Part shown: positions 1 to 7,021 of the stretch, in pieces | Layout of the letters: each line of letters starts with the position of its first letter | Numbering within the stretch: position 1 is the stretch's first letter | Virus record (IMG/VR): IMGVR_UViG_3300002835_006951 | Span: 1-33,586 of that record | Length of the DNA: 33,586 bases | From: a virus | Reading direction: 5' to 3' (one strand) | Translations under genes and position numbers: made by a program | Notes under the pieces: generated by a model | What the model was told of the DNA's origin: nothing | Database searches by the model: none | Seen by the model: only the letters and a program-made list of their open reading frames with translations

Positions 1-794
1 CTCCAAGTAGTCCAGTCCCATCCAGCAATAGATACAGAAGGTGCGCCTGGAGTTGTATGATAAACCCATCCTTCATTTGTTCCAAATGTTATCGTTGCAT
101 TTGATCCAACAAATACATTATTATAAACAGTTCCACCCATTTGCATTCCGAACGGAAGATTCATTTGAACCCCAGCATCATCTACTCCAGTCAAAACATT
201 TGTGCTAGTTCCAATAGTGGCTTGTAAATTGTTGACTGCTGTTTGGGCAGCATCAATAGCAAGGTTTGCTTGAGTTAATTCGGTTTGTGCGGTGGCTTGT
301 GCTGTTGTTGCTGTTGTTTTTGCTGCAATGGCTTCGGATATTTGTACCTGTGCAGTTGATGTGTCAATATTATTTATAGAGGTTTGGGCTGTTATAATTG
401 TATTTTTTGCATCCTGAATTACTTGCGAACTTTGATCTATTGGTGTGACGGCTAAGTTTATGCCATTAATTGTAGCGGTGGCTGTGTCTACTAAGGCTAC
501 ATTTGATTGTGCTAATGTTACTGTGGCTGTCACTGTATCTACCGCTGCTTGGGCTTCTACTCTTTCAGCAACCGCTACTGCTATAGTGGCTGTGGCAGTA
601 TCTGTGGCTGCAATAGCCTGTTGAACCTCTGTGGTAGCCGTTGCAAGGGCTGTGTTAACTGCCTGTTGAGCGGGGCTTACAACAACTTGTTCTTGATTAT
701 TTCCTTCTGTTGCCCAAGCATAACTTGGTCCAATAAAAAATAGCCAACCCGTTACAAAAAGGCTAGCTAAAAAGTATTTTAACTTTCTACTCAA
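1..794 (-). CDS. Exported Ala/Thr-rich coiled-coil protein, C-terminal part outside window
   Basis: The frame is open from a TTG start at 794 to the left edge (264 codons), so the gene is partial. GGAG lies six bases before the TTG. Residues 1-28 form a signal peptide: basic start (SRKLK), hydrophobic core (YFLASLFVTGWLFFIG) and an A-W-A cleavage site. Residues 40-190 are Ala/Thr/Val/Gln-rich with recurring DTATATI-like units, probably a long helical stalk. From about residue 200 the sequence becomes beta-like (LPFGMQM..VYNNVFVGSNATITFG), recalling the start of NIDO-type or similar adhesive domains. It is the last gene of the group below hsp20, with its own promoter. I infer a protein exported from the infected cell, or a surface adhesin; the function is unknown. 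Confidence 0.75.
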   Translation of the reverse strand, partial: MSRKLKYFLASLFVTGWLFFIGPSYAWATEGNNQEQVVVSPAQQAVNTALATATTEVQQAIAATDTATATIAVAVAERVEAQAAVDTVTATVTLAQSNVALVDTATATINGINLAVTPIDQSSQVIQDAKNTIITAQTSINNIDTSTAQVQISEAIAAKTTATTAQATAQTELTQANLAIDAAQTAVNNLQATIGTSTNVLTGVDDAGVQMNLPFGMQMGGTVYNNVFVGSNATITFGTNEGWVYHTTPGAPSVSIAGWDWTTW

Positions 795-808
795 TTGGAT
801 CTCCAATA

Positions 809-838
809 TAACAAAACTTTTGTTACATTGAAATTATA
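809..838 (-). promoter_or_regulatory. Extended -10 promoter and palindrome before the exported protein gene
   Basis: On the minus strand TGT-TATAAT (TATAAT at 833-838) is a perfect extended -10. No good -35 is visible. The predicted start near 826 directly precedes an 8-bp inverted repeat, TAACAAAA-C-TTTTGTTA (809-825), followed by the GGAG and TTG start. The repeat may be a 5' hairpin or an operator. Confidence 0.5.
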
Positions 839-866
839 ACACAAATAATTACTTAAATTATTTTAG

Positions 867-1049
867 TTACTTAGGATTGTCTGTTTTGTAAAAACCGTTT
901 CCTTTAAATTGTACCCCAACTGATCCATAAACCCTTGTAGTTCTGTATCCGCATGCGGGGCATGCAGGAACAGTCTCTTTATCTTCAAACTTTCTATTAA
1001 CCTCTATAGATTTATCGCAATCTATACATCCATATTCATAAATTGGCAT
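867..1049 (-). CDS. FmdB-family zinc ribbon protein
   Basis: Sixty residues with the FmdB/zinc-ribbon_8 layout: start MPIYEYGC, a CxxC pair at C8/C11, a second at C30/C33, and the family ending VQFKGNGFYKTD. Such proteins are small putative regulators common in bacteria and some phages; the role here is unknown. The start codon overlaps the stop of the nuclease gene by one base (TAATG), so the two are probably translated together. The four cysteines predict one bound zinc. The length matches short members of the family. Confidence 0.85.
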   Translation of the reverse strand: MPIYEYGCIDCDKSIEVNRKFEDKETVPACPACGYRTTRVYGSVGVQFKGNGFYKTDNPK

Positions 1050-1456
1050 TACTTGCCGCTTCTCTTTCTTCTGTCTGCTAAAGCTACAAAGTCTTTAACT
1101 TTAGTCTCACCCATATATGACCAGGCATAGCCATCTTCAATCATTTGTTCATTAATAGATTTATCATTTCCGTCAAGGTAGATCCATCCCAAAATGCGTC
1201 CATATTTTTCTGAACTATCTGGCTTTTCTGTTTTTACAACAATTTTTTTAGCATCTTTAAATTTGTACTTAAGATACTCTTTAGATTCTAGACCTAAAGT
1301 TTTTTCAAGTTTATCTGTTGTTCTTGACTCTGGAGTATCTATTCCTGCTAATCTTAATCTTTGAGAATATGAAATGCTAAATCCAAGATCAATATCTACA
1401 TCTATGGTGTCTCCGTCTACTACTTTTATTACCTGCTTAATTCTATATTCAAACAC
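1049..1456 (-). CDS. Staphylococcal nuclease (SNase/TNase) homologue
   Basis: A Ca-dependent SNase-fold nuclease: VIKVVDGDTIDV (metal-site Asp), RLRLAGIDTPES (Arg and Glu of the active site), and EKYGRILGWIYL (second Arg), then the helical end NEQMIEDGYAW. There is no signal peptide, so it probably acts inside the cell, perhaps in degradation of host DNA or in DNA metabolism. I place the start at the GTG at 1456, giving MFEYRIKQVIKV, because AAGGAG sits four bases upstream and family members start here. ATGs at 1504 and 1492 are in frame but lack a ribosome site. If 1456 is right, 141 untranslated bases precede it and hold the structured leader. The stop overlaps the zinc ribbon gene. Confidence 0.85.
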   Translation of the reverse strand: MFEYRIKQVIKVVDGDTIDVDIDLGFSISYSQRLRLAGIDTPESRTTDKLEKTLGLESKEYLKYKFKDAKKIVVKTEKPDSSEKYGRILGWIYLDGNDKSINEQMIEDGYAWSYMGETKVKDFVALADRRKRSGK

Positions 1457-1591
1457 ATTGCTCCTTAAATTAAAAGAGCCTTTTATAGACATGCTCAGGT
1501 CCATTCAGTTATTTAAAGTCGCTGTCTCCCCCGACTATCCTGGGCAGCGATGCCCTATCTGCGACTCCCCGATGAAGGGGTGCAGATTTCT
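1457..1591 (-). promoter_or_regulatory. Structured 5' leader of the nuclease gene with hidden ribosome site
   Basis: Read on the minus strand, the leader holds four possible helices. P1 is TCTGC (1586-1582) with GCAGA (1562-1558), enclosing CCCC-TTCATC-GGGG (1580-1567). P2 is GGGCA-TCGC-TGCCC (1555-1542). P3 pairs AGTCGC (1566-1561) with GCGACT (1522-1517); it cannot form together with P1. P4 pairs GCTCTTT (1479-1473) with AAGGAGC (1466-1460), seven pairs including one G-U, and buries the ribosome site. The 5' part is clearly more GC-rich than its surroundings. A competing-stem design with an SD-hiding hairpin is typical of riboswitches and thermosensors. I do not recognise a known class. Confidence 0.55.
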
Positions 1592-1597
1592 ATTATA
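1592..1597 (-). promoter_or_regulatory. -10 box for nuclease leader
   Basis: A perfect TATAAT on the minus strand overlaps the end of hsp20. Transcription would start near 1585, exactly at the first base of stem P1 of the leader. The -35 region is poor (best 3 of 6), so this is supported by the -10 and its position only. Confidence 0.4.
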
Positions 1598-2068
1598 CTA
1601 TTTTTTTGTTTTCTTGGTAGAAGGAGCCGCAATTACTTTTTGTGGCTCTAAGGCATCAACAATATCAAATGTTTTTGGTTTTGCTTCCTCTGGGACATTT
1701 CGTACAATTAGCACTTTTAATACCCCATCAGACATTGATACTCCAGATACCTCCATATAGTCTGATAATGAAAAGGTTCTTGTAAAAGATCTACCACCAA
1801 TTCCTTTATGGATATAATCTTTTGGATCTGATTCAGAAGTTGATCCTTTAATGGTCAGAACATTTTTTTCTTGTTCTACCTGAACATCCTCTTTTTTAAA
1901 ACCAGCTAATGCAAGCTCAATAATATAATCATCATCATTTAATTTTACTAAATTATATGGTGGATAATTTGTTGAATTATGCATTACCTTTTCGAGATCC
2001 TTGAAGTGGCGATCCCAACCAATAAAAAATGGATCTTTGAATAGATCCAGTGTGAAACTACTTACCAT
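1598..2068 (-). CDS. hsp20: Hsp20/alpha-crystallin small heat shock protein
   Basis: The 156-residue protein has an alpha-crystallin domain over about residues 38-130: YPPYNLVKLNDDDYIIELAL, the AGFKKEDV turn, VLTIKG, then FTRTFSLSDYMEVSGVSMSDGVLKV and the conserved V-P-E-E-A-K-P-K. ATP-independent holdases of this kind keep unfolding proteins soluble; tailed phages of aquatic bacteria often carry one, perhaps for virion assembly or host stress. The tail after residue 140 is Lys-rich (PSTKKTKK), resembling the neighbouring basic 48-residue protein. AAAGGAGG is well placed six bases before the ATG. It has its own promoter and a folded leader. Confidence 0.92.
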   Translation of the reverse strand: MVSSFTLDLFKDPFFIGWDRHFKDLEKVMHNSTNYPPYNLVKLNDDDYIIELALAGFKKEDVQVEQEKNVLTIKGSTSESDPKDYIHKGIGGRSFTRTFSLSDYMEVSGVSMSDGVLKVLIVRNVPEEAKPKTFDIVDALEPQKVIAAPSTKKTKK

Positions 2069-2157
2069 TTTATTCCTCCTTTAAGCGAATAAGTTAATAT
2101 ACGGACCCCGTTAGGCGGTCCGTATATATTATATCAAATTTTTTATTTATTTAGCAA
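2069..2157 (-). promoter_or_regulatory. hsp20 promoter and folded leader (possible RNA thermometer)
   Basis: On the minus strand TTGCTA (2157-2152), 18 bases and TATAAT (2133-2128, preceded by TGA, so an extended -10) form a promoter. The predicted start near 2121 falls in an 11-bp inverted repeat, ATATACGGACC (2097-2107 with 2117-2127), that forms a hairpin at the mRNA 5' end. Nearer the gene, TTATTC (2092-2087) pairs with GAATAA (2075-2070) and puts the ribosome site AAGGAG in the loop. The upstream repeat could instead terminate transcription from the terminase operon, but no clear U-run follows. Confidence 0.5.
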
Positions 2158-2165
2158 ATTGATAT

Positions 2166-2312
2166 TTACTTAGACTTCTTTTTAACTACTTTTTTAGCAG
2201 TTTTTTTCTTTGCTGGAGCCTTTTTGGCTTTAGTCTTTGTGACCTTAACTGTCTCTAGTTTTACTGGAAATAGTTCTTGTGGAAACAGATATTCTTTGAT
2301 TTTTTTTAGCAT
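2166..2312 (-). CDS. Small Lys-rich basic protein
   Basis: A 48-codon gene starting MLKKIKEYLFPQELFPVKLE and then almost entirely Lys/Ala/Thr/Val, with units such as KKAPAKKKTAKK. AGGAG lies seven bases before the ATG. The stop of the gene above (2322) lies in its ribosome-site region, so translation is coupled. The basic tail resembles histone H1 or nucleoid-protein tails and suggests nucleic-acid binding, but no fold can be named. Unknown function. Confidence 0.6.
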   Translation of the reverse strand: MLKKIKEYLFPQELFPVKLETVKVTKTKAKKAPAKKKTAKKVVKKKSK

Positions 2313-2321
2313 TTTTTTCTC

Positions 2322-2501
2322 CTAGTATATTTTCTTTTTCTTGTCTTTCATTTTTTGCTCATCTGAAGTTGCTGCATATAAAGCTCTCATTTGGGCAAGA
2401 GCTGCAGTTCTTCCTGGATGGCAACCTTTTAATTCACCTTCATCATTAACTACGGCATATCCATTGCATCCTGATACGCCTTGTTTAACACTGTATGGCA
2501 T
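2322..2501 (-). CDS. Small conserved phage protein with GYAVV and GCHPG motifs
   Basis: A 59-codon gene with a good ribosome site (AGGAG, seven bases before ATG). The protein has SGCNGYAVVNDEGELKGCHP, then RTAALAQMRALYAA and a Lys-rich end. As far as I recall, this short unit (C-x-G-Y/W-A-V-V ... G-C-H ... A-x-x-Q-x-x-A-L-Y) recurs in actinophage structural and accessory proteins, often near portal, protease or terminase genes. The function is unknown. The stop TAG forms part of the next gene's ribosome site. Confidence 0.65.
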   Translation of the reverse strand: MPYSVKQGVSGCNGYAVVNDEGELKGCHPGRTAALAQMRALYAATSDEQKMKDKKKKIY

Positions 2502-2510
2502 TTTTATCTC

Positions 2511-2837
2511 CTAGTCGTTTGGTATTTCGTTTTTTAAAATTTCAATCAGTCCATATTCTTTTGCCTTACTATGTCCTTCTGGACTTAATGTAAATTTTAC
2601 TTCTAGATCTTCGTTATATTCTACAGACAATAGACCTTCTTCATACAATTTAATTAAAGATTGATCTATATGCTCTATATGTGACTCCCATAGCTCTGGA
2701 GCCAATTCTTCTGCCGCCTCTGTAATGGCATAAATAATTTCACCATTCTCATCTACACCTTCAAGCGTTATGGCACCAATACTTAAATAGTATTCTAACC
2801 TATCTGATGAATCGTCCATCGGCATATCTGATTCCAT
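2511..2837 (-). CDS. Acidic hypothetical protein, possible winged helix
   Basis: The 108-residue protein is rich in Glu and Asp and mostly helical. The segment IDQSLIKLYEEGLLSVEYNEDLEVKF followed by LSPEGHSKAKEYG reads like a winged-helix unit (helix, helix, beta wing), and AITEAAEELAPELW adds helices before it. I do not recognise the family. Two further ATGs (codons 5 and 7) could be the start; GGAG is 12 bases from the first ATG. It lies between terminase and small genes on a compact operon. Confidence 0.65.
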   Translation of the reverse strand: MESDMPMDDSSDRLEYYLSIGAITLEGVDENGEIIYAITEAAEELAPELWESHIEHIDQSLIKLYEEGLLSVEYNEDLEVKFTLSPEGHSKAKEYGLIEILKNEIPND

Positions 2838-2858
2838 ATATTAATTATACTCCAACAT

Positions 2859-3107
2859 CTATAGAGTCCCGTCCTCATTCTTGTCTATAGTGTTTTCAAC
2901 TAATTGCTGAACATATTCAGAAAAGTGCTTTCTAATATTTCCCGAAGGTCGTTTTCCCAAAGTAGTCCAAATTCTTTTATATTCAATAACATTAGCAAAA
3001 GTTGTTGGGCAAACTACTACCTCGTTGTATTCTTTTAAGACTGTCGGCAAAGGGACATGCTTACCACAGCATTTGCATTCCTTCGCTCTTTCCTGATACG
3101 TACTCAT
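2859..3107 (-). CDS. Small Cys-containing hypothetical protein downstream of terminase
   Basis: An 82-residue protein whose ATG overlaps the terminase stop (ATGA). The N-terminal ECKCCGKHVPLP (C11, C13, C14) plus C33 may bind a metal. The rest, including RIWTTLGKRPSGNIRKHFSEYVQQL, looks like a small basic helical domain. The position directly after terL suggests a part in packaging or in control of terminase, but this is inference only. Confidence 0.6.
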   Translation of the reverse strand: MSTYQERAKECKCCGKHVPLPTVLKEYNEVVVCPTTFANVIEYKRIWTTLGKRPSGNIRKHFSEYVQQLVENTIDKNEDGTL

Positions 3108-4903
3108 ATTATCATCATCCTGTCCATCGCTTCCCTTAATTGATCTGGCATGTGCGGCGCCCTTATCATATTTACAACTGTAGTGTCTTTTTGATCTTTT
3201 GCAAAATCGTTGTCGTAACTCATAGACTGATATGTATGGATATTAATTTCTTGTTCCGAATTAAATTTGCTTCTAGATATAGAGTTGTAAATTGATCCGC
3301 ATACCGCATCGGCCAAGTCTTTAGATCCTTTTCTTGGGTGATCTACTCTGTCTCTCATAATTTTTAACTGAAGAAGTTCATCTATTAGTAATTGAATATA
3401 TGGTCCAACCAACCTTTCTTCAGCTACTATCATTGCCATATCATCATAATGTTTTTTAGCGACAGACAGAATCTCTGTATTGATGCCGTATTGTTTTAGT
3501 TGTTGCATCATGTCATGAGAATTCCATCTGTCAAAAGTACACACCCTAATTTTAAATCCCCGTGTTTTTAATAATAGAATATAATCTTTAACTTCTGTAA
3601 AATCCACAGACTTATCTTTTGTTGGTGTCCAATATCTTACAGCGTCTACTTCTACAATTGGCGCTGGTTGAGAGTAGTCATTTGTAATTTTAATATTTAC
3701 CCATTTTTGTACGTGAGACATTGATACTGCACAATGGTCGTGTTTTTGTGCCAAGTCTACGTGAATAAAGTATTCTTTGTCTGGATCTGGAATAAACCAC
3801 TCTTCTAGTCTTCCAAAATTATCTACTGCTAATTGCCCTACCCTAAATGCTTTTTCAATTTTTTCTTTTGATTTAAAGAAAGCATCAATAGCATCTGGTG
3901 GCATACATGCAAATCTTGATAAAGCATCTCCTGGATTTGTATAAAATGCAGTTTTAAAATCATCAATATATCTTACTGGATTAACATCCCATGTTGGTCT
4001 TTTAAGGGCAAAAACTTTAGGAATCTTATATGAGACTATATGGTCTTCTTCCCATTCAACATCAAATTCATTTCCTTCTGTATTGTCTGGCAACTCATTA
4101 TCCATTTTAAATCTATGTGATTTTATTACAGTTTCTTTTTGAGCAACTACGGCATCATACCTTTGTTGAATATAATCATTCTTATATCTTGGGAAAGATA
4201 GCAATATCACTTTCCCAAAGTCTGGGAAACGGGAATCTACGGAGGCACGATACATATCGTATATAGCACCACCAGTTTTTGCTTGATCGTGACCAGTAGT
4301 ATTTTCAATACTAAAACCAGAAATTTCATCAAGGATTACTATTATTACGTTATAGCCTTCCCAAGCTTCTCTTTCAGAGTGTCCAGAGTGCACGGTTATA
4401 TTCTTGTTAAACTTTATTTCTGCAGCCTTATCTGTATATTTGCCAATAAACCAAGGAGACTTATCTATTCTGGTTTTAAATCCTTTAAAGAAAACATTGC
4501 TTGCCTGCTGAGCATTAATAGCAATATTGATAATATCAATGCTATCTCCTGGTGGCTTTCCGTAATATGATGCTGGGTCTTTAAGGCATAAAAGCAAATA
4601 GACTGTATATGCGACTGCAATTGTTGAGCAGTAATCTTTACCAGACCCTTTACCTAACTGTGCAACTACTTCGTTTGCAGTCTGCTTAAATCTTTTTTTA
4701 CCTTCTTCTTCGCCAAATAGTTTAATCAATGTAGACTCTTTATAAATTTGTGAGCTTTTTTCAATAAGAGTATATTGGTGTTCTGATAATTCTGGAAGTC
4801 CTAAATAGTCTGGGTGCCTGACAAATGTCCGTAGATCGACTGGCTTTTCATCAAACTCTTCGCCATCGAGTATATCTATTAAATCATCAAAATTAAGATC
4901 CAC
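3104..4903 (-). CDS. terL: Terminase large subunit
   Basis: The motor and nuclease that package DNA into the prohead. The ATPase has a Walker A, AQLGKGSGKD (81-90; GxGxGKD as in many phage terminases), and a Walker B, VIIVILDE (186-193), with catalytic Glu193. The RNase H-like nuclease has acidic residues at D383 (FIHVDLAQKHDHC), D458 (CTFDRWNS) and D532 (SKDLADAVCG). The length of 599 residues is usual. The start is a GTG that overlaps the small subunit by 11 bases, with GGAAG upstream. Confidence 0.93.
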   Translation of the reverse strand: MDLNFDDLIDILDGEEFDEKPVDLRTFVRHPDYLGLPELSEHQYTLIEKSSQIYKESTLIKLFGEEEGKKRFKQTANEVVAQLGKGSGKDYCSTIAVAYTVYLLLCLKDPASYYGKPPGDSIDIINIAINAQQASNVFFKGFKTRIDKSPWFIGKYTDKAAEIKFNKNITVHSGHSEREAWEGYNVIIVILDEISGFSIENTTGHDQAKTGGAIYDMYRASVDSRFPDFGKVILLSFPRYKNDYIQQRYDAVVAQKETVIKSHRFKMDNELPDNTEGNEFDVEWEEDHIVSYKIPKVFALKRPTWDVNPVRYIDDFKTAFYTNPGDALSRFACMPPDAIDAFFKSKEKIEKAFRVGQLAVDNFGRLEEWFIPDPDKEYFIHVDLAQKHDHCAVSMSHVQKWVNIKITNDYSQPAPIVEVDAVRYWTPTKDKSVDFTEVKDYILLLKTRGFKIRVCTFDRWNSHDMMQQLKQYGINTEILSVAKKHYDDMAMIVAEERLVGPYIQLLIDELLQLKIMRDRVDHPRKGSKDLADAVCGSIYNSISRSKFNSEQEINIHTYQSMSYDNDFAKDQKDTTVVNMIRAPHMPDQLREAMDRMMII

Positions 4904-5429
4904 TTACTTCTTCCTGCAATATAATAGGTTCTACTATTCCAGTTATTTGGGATAATCTTTTAGCAACATCGAGCTTGCACTTAGGACATGTAGCAGTTAC
5001 TTCTTTTAAAATCTTTATTAATATTTCTTGTTTCTTTTCCGTCTCAGCTATTTGACCCGCAATTTCAGCATTGTCTAAAAGGCCAACTTCTTGCAGCATT
5101 CCAATTCTTTTGCCTTCAATATCTGCAATTAATTTTAATGCAGTTGCTTTAACGTTTAATTGACCAGCCTGATCAGCATCCTCTACGGTCTTCCATGCTT
5201 CTTTAATAAGCATTGCATAATGTTGATCTGCTCCAGAGATTGCTTCTTTAGCACGTTCTCTAGAAGCAGTATCGTTATGAACTACCTGCTTCCACTCATC
5301 AATTAATTCAACTACATCCGCTCTTTTAAATCCAGTTAGGGAGGCAATTTGAGTAGGGTTGTTTCCTTTTAATAATTCAGAAACAACTTTATTCATTCGA
5401 TCAAAATGATCTGATAATTCAATTTCCAT
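4893..5429 (-). CDS. terS: Terminase small subunit (probable)
   Basis: A 178-residue protein directly before and overlapping terL. Residues 14-45 form a helix-turn-helix (LLKGNNPTQIASLTGFKRAD), then a long helical region (60-145), as in TerS oligomers that recognise packaging sites. Unusually, the C-terminus has a CPKC pair (C148/C151) that could bind zinc or make disulphides. No ribosome site precedes the ATG. Instead a consensus promoter places the transcript start one to three bases upstream, so the message may be leaderless. The assignment rests on position and fold, not on a recognised family signature. Confidence 0.75.
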   Translation of the reverse strand: MEIELSDHFDRMNKVVSELLKGNNPTQIASLTGFKRADVVELIDEWKQVVHNDTASRERAKEAISGADQHYAMLIKEAWKTVEDADQAGQLNVKATALKLIADIEGKRIGMLQEVGLLDNAEIAGQIAETEKKQEILIKILKEVTATCPKCKLDVAKRLSQITGIVEPIILQEEVSGS

Positions 5430-5437
5430 ATATACTC

Positions 5438-5466
5438 ATTATATTCTAGTTGACTGAAAATGTCAA
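5438..5466 (-). promoter_or_regulatory. Consensus promoter, leaderless start of terminase operon
   Basis: On the minus strand TTGACA (5466-5461), exactly 17 bases, and TATAAT (5443-5438) match the vegetative sigma consensus at all 12 positions. The expected start, near 5431, is about two bases before the ATG at 5429. The -35 overlaps the TGA stop of the gene upstream. Confidence 0.85.
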
Positions 5467-5786
5467 TTAGATTTGGCTATTTTATATAATATTAAGTACC
5501 CAATTAGGTCATCTATATCGTTGTCTCCAGCAAATCCTTGATTATTTTTTACTCTATTTAACTTATCATCAATTCTTACCTTTAATTGTTCTGTTGCATC
5601 GGCAACTGAAAATATCCTTATTGGATTTAAAGCTGAGTCTCCATATGATATATTCTTTTCAATTAGCATTTGGGCTATATCAATACAAGATGATAGTATT
5701 TTTCCGCCAGACGGCGCTGATAACGAATGCATATACAATTCATCATAGGTAAAGTGTTTACTATCTGCATATACTGGTTTTGGCAT
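5463..5786 (-). CDS. Nmad1/DUF1599-like small phage protein
   Basis: A 107-residue protein with the pattern IEKNISYGDSALNPIRIF, then LKVRIDDKLNRVKN and DDLIGYLILYKI. This resembles the DUF1599 (Nmad1, nucleotide modification associated domain 1) helical fold, found in phages and linked by comparative genomics to nucleotide or DNA modification and MazG-like chemistry. Conserved acidic residues (D in RIDDK and DIDD) fit a metal site. The ATG overlaps the stop of the gene upstream by one base (TAATG). Substrate unknown; moderate confidence. Confidence 0.55.
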   Translation of the reverse strand: MPKPVYADSKHFTYDELYMHSLSAPSGGKILSSCIDIAQMLIEKNISYGDSALNPIRIFSVADATEQLKVRIDDKLNRVKNNQGFAGDNDIDDLIGYLILYKIAKSN

Positions 5787-7021
5787 TATCTCTTACCTTT
5801 CACTAATGGGTCTTGAATCCATTGCACATAACTTCCGTCATTCCAATTTTGACTTCCATATATATGCTTTACTGATTCAAAATGAAAGATCCTCCATCTT
5901 TCCCCGCCGTACAAATAAAATCTATTTTCTTTAGCAGCTTGCATATCATTAATTTTTTGATAATCATCAATTAAATTAAATCCATGATTTATATTTAAGG
6001 CATTAAGTATACCATGTGACCAGGCAGTCGGTCCAGTATTTTCATGAACAAAATGCTGTTTATTATAGTCTGGATTAGTTAATTTTTGTTTAATATGATC
6101 CAATACGGACTTTAAAAATGGATGTCCTGGTGCTGCCGCAAATGTCCATTGACAAAAATCTCTATCATTTTCTGGACAAACTATCATGCTATATTTATTT
6201 ATCATCCATTTTGAAATAGGTTCGTTACATACTGTGTCTAGATCTGAGTATACTCCGCCGTATTTATATATAATCATGTACCTCCACAAATCGCCACGCA
6301 TTACGCCTACTGGTACAGAATTAAATATATCTAGCCAATCCTGTCCGTATTCTTTTAATATAAATTCTCTACATTGATTATCGTCCATATATTTATATTC
6401 GTAATCTGGATTTAAAGACTTCCAGGTATTTATAGACTCAAGCATGTAAGGCTGTAAATCAACAAATGGGTCTTTATAGGTTTGCCAAATAGTTTTTGGA
6501 ATAAATTCATTATCAAACTTAGCAACAAATGTTCCTGTTACGGCAAATTCTTTGTGCTCTTTAATTCCTTTAAAGGTTTTTAAAACTCTTTCTGAATCCC
6601 AATCTTCTTCTACATGAACTTCATACGGATTTCCATTGATAGCATCTTGGTGATAATGAATAATAGGAATAGATATAATTGCGTATTTGGCATCTTTAGA
6701 TATTCTATCCCAAACTTTTACTGCATCCTCTTCTGACATATGCTCTAAAATATCTCCAAGTATGACTAAATCATACTCAAAATTTTCTATATCTCTAACA
6801 TCTTTATGAAATACTTTATCGTATCTATTGTATAAATTAAATTCTTTTATATATGGCTCCCAAACTTCTACGGCATGGACCTGAACATCTTCTGGCAGTG
6901 CCGCCCTAATTAAGTTAAGGTACACACCTTGCCCAGCACCAACATCTAGAATAAGTTTTGGATCTATTTCAGATATTTTTTGTTGAGCCCATGGTTTATT
7001 TTCTGGATCAGAGTATCCCAT
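5786..7021 (-). CDS. Fusion of SAM methyltransferase and DXD glycosyltransferase
   Basis: Residues 1-165 are a class I methyltransferase: LILDVGAGQGVY (23-34, SAM loop), HAVEVWEPYI (motif II) and DLVILGDILEHM (84-95). Residues 173-411 are an OCH1/capsular-type glycosyltransferase (Gly_transf_sug): IPKTIWQTYKD, RGDLWRYMIIYKYGGVYSD and the DLD metal motif at 260-262. A single chain could therefore glycosylate and methylate the same glycan or protein. Targets may be virion proteins, phage DNA or host surface sugars; the sequence does not say which. The ATG overlaps the GT25 gene by 14 bases, with GGAAG upstream. No signal peptide, so cytoplasmic. Confidence 0.85.
   Translation of the reverse strand: MGYSDPENKPWAQQKISEIDPKLILDVGAGQGVYLNLIRAALPEDVQVHAVEVWEPYIKEFNLYNRYDKVFHKDVRDIENFEYDLVILGDILEHMSEEDAVKVWDRISKDAKYAIISIPIIHYHQDAINGNPYEVHVEEDWDSERVLKTFKGIKEHKEFAVTGTFVAKFDNEFIPKTIWQTYKDPFVDLQPYMLESINTWKSLNPDYEYKYMDDNQCREFILKEYGQDWLDIFNSVPVGVMRGDLWRYMIIYKYGGVYSDLDTVCNEPISKWMINKYSMIVCPENDRDFCQWTFAAAPGHPFLKSVLDHIKQKLTNPDYNKQHFVHENTGPTAWSHGILNALNINHGFNLIDDYQKINDMQAAKENRFYLYGGERWRIFHFESVKHIYGSQNWNDGSYVQWIQDPLVKGKR

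Noticed and set aside
549-743. Plus-strand open frame
   Set aside because: It is antisense to the signal-peptide/Ala-Thr-rich gene, has a Cys/Asn-rich composition unlike any domain, and lacks a ribosome site.
1505-1597. tRNA or tmRNA in the GC-rich gap
   Set aside because: No T-loop (TTC-type), no anticodon arm of correct size and no acceptor stem on either strand; the pairing fits a leader better.
2844-2849. TATAAT before the 108-residue protein gene
   Set aside because: No -35 and no TG extension are visible, and a GGAG overlaps the region; not listed as a promoter.
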